Assembly: GCA_041623895.1 (NCBI GenBank)
Contig: JBFJVZ010000315.1
Location: 1-9,596, forward strand
From: JBFJVZ01 sp041623895
Lineage (GTDB): Bacteria; Planctomycetota; Planctomycetia; Pirellulales; Pirellulaceae
DNA: 9,596 nucleotides
Reading direction: 5' to 3'
Below, piece by piece: positions 6,466-9,596 of the stretch. Position 1 is the first letter of the stretch. Each line of letters opens with the position of its first letter. A program made the position numbers and the translations under genes. Under the pieces are notes generated by a model, which saw only the letters and a program-made list of their open reading frames with translations, was not told where the DNA came from and ran no database searches.

Positions 6466-6493
6466 TTGCAGGATTGAGGGCAAGCGGTAAACT
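6466..6493 (+). promoter_or_regulatory. Weak candidate promoter upstream of rpsO
   Basis: In the 125-nt gap between cysC and rpsO, TTGCAG (6466-6471) and TAAACT (6488-6493) are spaced by 16 bp. A second -35-like TTGAGG occurs at 6474, too far (21 bp) from TAACAT at 6501. Matches to the consensus are modest. Confidence 0.22.
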
Positions 6494-6543
6494 ACTCCGC
6501 TAACATTTACAGGCATAAGTTCAGAAAAGATTAGTAAGTACGA

Positions 6544-6813
6544 ATGACGATCTCGAAAGAGCGTAAAGCGGAGGTGATCCAAGAGCACCGGACGGCCGAT
6601 GACGATACCGGCTCACCGGAGGTTCAGATCGCAATATTAACGGAACGCATTAACGGCTTGACCGAGCACATGCGGACTCATCGCAAGGATTATGCCACGC
6701 GGCGTGGTTTGCTGGGTCTGGTCAGCCGGCGACGAAGACTGTTGGACTACGTGCGGGGTGAGGACCCGCAAAGGTATCTCGATATCATCGGTAAACTGGG
6801 CATTCGCAAGTAG
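6544..6813 (+). CDS. rpsO: 30S ribosomal protein S15
   Basis: This 89-aa protein has the normal length for S15. It binds the central domain of 16S rRNA early in small-subunit assembly and forms an intersubunit bridge. Signature segments are visible in order: DDTGSPEVQIAILTERINGL (residues 20-39), LTEHMRTHRKDYATRRGLL (39-57), and LVSRRRRLLDYVRGEDPQRY (59-78), ending with GKLGIRK. It precedes pnp, the same order as in E. coli and many other bacteria. No strong Shine-Dalgarno site is visible; the leader just before ATG is A-rich (AGAAAAGATTAG), as is common for planctomycete genes. Confidence 0.98.
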   Translation: MTISKERKAEVIQEHRTADDDTGSPEVQIAILTERINGLTEHMRTHRKDYATRRGLLGLVSRRRRLLDYVRGEDPQRYLDIIGKLGIRK

Positions 6814-7088
6814 CCCAACGAGCCGCGAAGGCGCGATGATGGCAAACTGCCGAGTTCGCCCAGGGGCGGCTTGGACTCTTTTCTCTCTTATCGTGTCGGT
6901 CGGGGCGGACCGCGGTTTTGCCGCGCGGCAGGAATATCGATCACGATCGCGCGAGCCCGCTATCGGGCACGTATCTTGAGTCGATCATCCTTTCTGACGG
7001 CGCGCCGCTTGTATTTGTGACGCCATGGTCGTGTGATCATTGGCCAAAATTCTGTTGTTTTTGAAGGTTGTAAGTAAAGGTATTGAAC
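6814..7088 (+). promoter_or_regulatory. rpsO-pnp intergenic leader with hairpins
   Basis: The 275-nt gap holds no convincing gene. Two compact hairpins are visible: CGCGG-TTTTG-CCGCG (6911-6925) and GCCCG-CTAT-CGGGC (6955-6968), and a 10-bp palindrome CGGCGCGCCG (6998-7007). None is followed by a T-tract, so they are unlikely to be intrinsic terminators. In E. coli the same gap carries an RNase III hairpin through which PNPase represses its own synthesis; these hairpins could serve a similar role, which is inference. Confidence 0.45.
7076..7080 (+). promoter_or_regulatory. pnp: Shine-Dalgarno AAAGG deciding the pnp start
   Basis: AAAGG at 7076-7080 is 8 nt before GTG at 7089, an ideal distance, but only 2 nt before the in-frame TTG at 7083. 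This favours GTG 7089 as the start. Confidence 0.5.
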
Positions 7089-9374
7089 GTGAGTGTGAAC
7101 AAGGTTCGAGTTGAAAAGCAAATCGGTCAGCATACGTTGTCGATCGAAACAGGCCAGTTGGCCAAACAGTCTGCCGGTTGTGTGACAGTGCAGTATGGCG
7201 AAACGCTAGTGTTGGTAGCAGTCGCATCCAGTGACCCGCGGCCGGGACTGGATTTCTTTCCGTTGACCTGCGATTACCGCGAGCGATTTGCCGCGGCGGG
7301 CAAATTCCCCGGCGGATTCTTGAAACGTGAAGGTCGTCCGACCACCAAGGAAACCTTGAGTTCCCGCCTGATGGACCGGCCGGTTCGGCCGCTATTTCCC
7401 AACGGCTACAAGGACGAGGTTCAGGTTCAGGCATTCGTGCTGGCCAGCGACATGCAAAACGATGGTGACGTGCTGGCAATGAACGGCGCTGCTGCCGCGC
7501 TTCACATCAGCAGTCTGCCGTTCCAGGGCCCGATTGCATCGGTTCGTGTCGGCAAGATCGACGGTAAGTTAATCGCTTTCCCGACGCATGATGAACTTGA
7601 GGAAAGCGAATTGGACATGATCGTCAGCGGCTCGCGTGATCAAGTCGCGATGATCGAGGGCTTTGCAAATGAAATGCCCGAAGACGAAATGATGGAAGCG
7701 ATTCAATTCGCTCACGGCGCCATCCGCGAGATCATCGACTTGCAGGAAGAGCTGTACCAGAAAGTCAATCCTGTCAAGCAAGAATTCACGCCGCCTGAAG
7801 ACGATGGGCTCTTCCAGCGATTGAACGATGCCTATTATGACCAGTTCAAAACGGCTCAGCAGACTCCGGGCAAACAAGAGCGTACCGAAGCAGTCAAAGC
7901 GCTGCGTGAGACTGCACTGGCAGACGTGATCCCGGATCCGGACGCCGAGGGCGCCGTTTGTGCAAAGCGATTTAGCACGGTCTGGCACGACTTGGAAGAA
8001 AAAGTGGTTCGCGACTTGATCATCGCTGGGACCCGCCCCGATGGCCGCGACAACACGAGTTTGCGGGCCATCTATTGCGAGACCGATCTGCTGCCCCGCG
8101 TTCACGGTTCGTCTCTGTTTCAACGCGGTGAAACACAAGCTCTGGTCACCGTCACGCTGGGTACCGCCCGCGACGAACAACGTGTCGACGGTTTGCAGGA
8201 CGAGTACAGTAAGAAGTTCATGCTGGATTACAACTTTCCGTCCTTCTCGGTGGGCGAGTGCCGGCCAATTCGAGGCCCGGGTCGTCGCGAGATCGGTCAC
8301 GGATGTTTAGCCGAACGAAGTGTCGCGCCTGTGCTGCCGGGTGCGGAAGAATTTCCCTACACGATCCGCGTGATCAGTGACATCTTGGAGTCCAATGGCA
8401 GCAGTTCGATGGCTTCGGTCTGCGGCGCCACGCTCGCACTGATGGCATCCGGCGTGCCGATCAGCAACCCAGTCGCTGGAATTTCAATCGGCCTGATTCG
8501 CAAATCCGAAGACGATTGGATTCTGCTGACCGACATTCTCGGTACCGAAGATCACTTCGGTGACATGGACTTCAAGATCTCCGGAACCCAGAACGGCATC
8601 ACCGGCATCCAACTGGACTTGAAAGTGACCGGGATTAGCGAAGATATCATTCGTGCCACGCTGAAGCAGTCACGTGAAGCCCGTATCGAGATCTTACGCA
8701 AGATGTTGACCACGATCCCGCGGCCGCGCCGCGAGATCGCGTCATCGGCACCGCGTTTGCTTCGCACTAAGATTGCGCCCGACAAGATCGGCATGTTGAT
8801 CGGACCGGGTGGCAAAAACATCCGTGCGATTCAAGAAACAACAAACACGGTGATCGAGGTCGACGATGACGGCACGGTCCTGGTCGCTAGTACCGATAAG
8901 GAGTCCGCTGCCGAAGCGATGCGACAGGTCGAGGCCTGCACGGCAACCGTCCAGATTGGCAAGATCTACGATGGGACGGTCAGCAGCATTAAAGACTTCG
9001 GCGCGTTCGTGGAGATCTTGCCCGGCCGTGACGGCTTGGTACACATCAGCGAATTGAGCAGCGGTTACATCAGCAGCATCGACAAGGTCGTCAATGTCGG
9101 CGACGCCATGAAAGTCTTGGTGATCGACGTGGATGAACACGACCGGGTCAAACTCAGCCGCCGCCGCGCCCTGGAAGAACTGGGCGAGGAAGACGAGCTT
9201 GCCGCTGCCATCGAAGCCGACGGCGGCGGCGATGATCGCGGTGACCGAGGTGACCGGGGTGAGGGCGATCGACCACGGCGGCGACGCGGCGGCCGGGGCC
9301 GAGGTGGCAACGGTGGCGGTGGCGGAGGTGGCGGACGCCGAGAAGGAAGCGGCGCCGGTCGTTACCGCGACTAA
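7089..9374 (+). CDS. pnp: Polynucleotide phosphorylase (PNPase) with RG-rich C-terminal tail
   Basis: PNPase degrades RNA 3'-to-5' with phosphate and can add tails; it is a cytoplasmic trimer, often associated with RNase E or a helicase. Numbering from GTG 7089 (761 aa): first RNase PH domain about 5-140 (FFPLTCDYRERF near 56-67, KREGRPTTKETLSSRLMDRP near 79-98), all-alpha domain about 150-300, second RNase PH domain about 310-540 with SVGECRPIRGPGRREIGHG (387-405), ESNGSSSMASVCG (434-446), LTDILGTEDH and GDMDFK (480-496) containing catalytic Asp488, Asp494 and Lys496 equivalents of E. coli Asp486, Asp492 and Lys494. A KH domain with the GPGG loop (572-575) and an S1 domain (622-690, KDFGAFVEILPGRDGLVHIS) follow. 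The last about 50 residues are an Arg/Gly/Asp-rich low-complexity tail, absent from the 711-aa E. coli enzyme. A TTG at 7083 would add two residues. Confidence 0.97.
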   Translation: MSVNKVRVEKQIGQHTLSIETGQLAKQSAGCVTVQYGETLVLVAVASSDPRPGLDFFPLTCDYRERFAAAGKFPGGFLKREGRPTTKETLSSRLMDRPVRPLFPNGYKDEVQVQAFVLASDMQNDGDVLAMNGAAAALHISSLPFQGPIASVRVGKIDGKLIAFPTHDELEESELDMIVSGSRDQVAMIEGFANEMPEDEMMEAIQFAHGAIREIIDLQEELYQKVNPVKQEFTPPEDDGLFQRLNDAYYDQFKTAQQTPGKQERTEAVKALRETALADVIPDPDAEGAVCAKRFSTVWHDLEEKVVRDLIIAGTRPDGRDNTSLRAIYCETDLLPRVHGSSLFQRGETQALVTVTLGTARDEQRVDGLQDEYSKKFMLDYNFPSFSVGECRPIRGPGRREIGHGCLAERSVAPVLPGAEEFPYTIRVISDILESNGSSSMASVCGATLALMASGVPISNPVAGISIGLIRKSEDDWILLTDILGTEDHFGDMDFKISGTQNGITGIQLDLKVTGISEDIIRATLKQSREARIEILRKMLTTIPRPRREIASSAPRLLRTKIAPDKIGMLIGPGGKNIRAIQETTNTVIEVDDDGTVLVASTDKESAAEAMRQVEACTATVQIGKIYDGTVSSIKDFGAFVEILPGRDGLVHISELSSGYISSIDKVVNVGDAMKVLVIDVDEHDRVKLSRRRALEELGEEDELAAAIEADGGGDDRGDRGDRGEGDRPRRRRGGRGRGGNGGGGGGGGRREGSGAGRYRD
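9234..9357 (+). repeat. Low-complexity GC-rich repeat coding the PNPase RG tail
   Basis: Three 9-bp units (GATCGCGGT, GACCGAGGT, GACCGGGGT; 9234-9260) encode DRG repeats, followed by PRRRRGGRGRGG and a run of eight glycines made of GGN codons. The stretch is in frame with pnp and ends shortly before its stop codon. Confidence 0.85.
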
Positions 9375-9394
9375 AGTCGCAGGCACACGTGTGC
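9367..9394. repeat. Two palindromes at and after the pnp stop codon
   Basis: GCGACT-AA-AGTCGC (9367-9380) straddles the pnp TAA stop (9372-9374), and the perfect 12-bp palindrome GCACACGTGTGC (9383-9394) follows 2 nt later. They precede the main terminator and could be secondary 3'-end structure or protein-binding sites. Confidence 0.6.
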
Positions 9395-9414
9395 TGTCCA
9401 ATTCCACCCAACTC

Positions 9415-9446
9415 AAAACCCGCAACCAGATTGCGGGTTTTATTTT
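9415..9446. terminator. Bidirectional rho-independent terminator between pnp and the convergent gene
   Basis: A perfect 11-bp inverted repeat, AAAACCCGCAA (9415-9425) and TTGCGGGTTTT (9431-9441), encloses the loop CCAGA. On the plus strand it is followed by TTTTATTTT, and on the minus strand the stem runs into GGGTTTTGAGTT, so it can end transcription from both sides. Its right arm overlaps the stop codon of the minus-strand gene. Confidence 0.9.
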
Positions 9447-9596
9447 GACTTGTCGCCGACAAAATCGATCGTCAATTCGATCGATCGCTTGTCTCTCATC
9501 AGCATGCTGTGAATCACCGGTATGATGTGGAACGCTTCGCTACCCTCCAACTTCGCCTCTTCGACACTGACCAGGTAGTCCCCGCTGCGATCGACC
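9440..9596 (-). CDS. Unidentified protein, C-terminal 51 residues only
   Basis: The minus strand is open from the right window edge to the TAA stop at 9442-9440, giving 51 residues of a protein that starts outside the window. I do not recognise the family. The first visible residues DRSGDYLVSVEE line up with a 12-residue EF-hand calcium loop (Asp1, Ser3, Asp5, hydrophobic 8, Ser9, Glu12) but carry Tyr in place of the usual Gly6, so this may be chance. The remainder (FHIIPVIHSMLM, then KRSIELTIDFVGD) alternates hydrophobic and polar residues as in beta strands, and it ends in a polar KSK. It is convergent with pnp and its stop codon lies inside the shared terminator. That it is a real gene is supported by the tight fit of its stop to the terminator and by the natural amino-acid composition. 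Confidence 0.65.
   Translation of the reverse strand, partial: VDRSGDYLVSVEEAKLEGSEAFHIIPVIHSMLMRDKRSIELTIDFVGDKSK

Noticed and set aside
6911..6968. Hairpins considered as a rho-independent terminator of rpsO
   Set aside because: No run of T follows either stem, and co-transcription with pnp is the usual arrangement.
6692..6979. Plus-strand 95-codon frame reaching into the rpsO-pnp gap
   Set aside because: Its first half overlaps rpsO in another frame, and the remainder is rich in Arg/Ser with no coding character.
7569..8300. Minus-strand 243-codon frame inside pnp
   Set aside because: Fully antisense to the second half of the PNPase core, whose motifs are unmistakable.

Overview
The window looks like a chromosomal segment of a planctomycete, most likely of the Rhodopirellula/Pirellulaceae type. 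The evidence is a secreted protein carrying the N-terminal part of a planctomycete/verrucomicrobial 'membrane-bound dehydrogenase' (TIGR02604-like), exported TIM-barrel proteins and Gfo/Idh/MocA oxidoreductases, weak or absent Shine-Dalgarno sites, and intergenic palindromic repeats (one encoding the string EAPAEP when translated). Genus assignment is inference.

Layout. (1) Positions 1-2477, minus strand: the first 825 codons of a very large secreted protein that fuses a NodB-like polysaccharide deacetylase, five regularly spaced GVxxxDxD propeller-type repeats and the start of a PVC-type dehydrogenase; it runs off the left edge. (2) A divergent intergenic region (2478-2647) with a REP-like element. 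(3) Plus strand 2648-4582: two abutting genes, a cytoplasmic sugar epimerase/isomerase-type TIM barrel and a Gfo/Idh/MocA NAD(P)-dependent dehydrogenase, forming a small sugar or polyol catabolic unit. (4) 4715-5551: an exported TIM-barrel protein of the same broad superfamily, whose usual metal-ligand positions are altered. (5) 5548-5655: a structured inverted-repeat element that overlaps the stop codon of that gene. (6) 5747-6418: cysC (APS kinase) with an internal insertion. (7) 6544-6813 rpsO and 7089-9374 pnp, the widely conserved ribosomal protein S15/polynucleotide phosphorylase pair, separated by a hairpin-rich leader. PNPase ends in a long Arg/Gly-rich tail. (8) A strong bidirectional terminator at 9415-9441, then the 3' end of a convergent minus-strand gene (9440-9596) of unknown function.

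The left part (1-5551) looks like carbohydrate processing: an envelope or secreted deacetylase/dehydrogenase fusion, then epimerase and dehydrogenase, then an exported sugar isomerase-like protein. The right part is housekeeping (sulfate activation, translation, RNA decay). I see no phage, transposase, CRISPR array, tRNA or rRNA. The most interesting items are the three-part secreted fusion protein, the inverted-repeat element at 5548-5655, the 18-bp tandem repeat inside the signal-peptide region of the fusion protein, and the RG-rich tail of PNPase.
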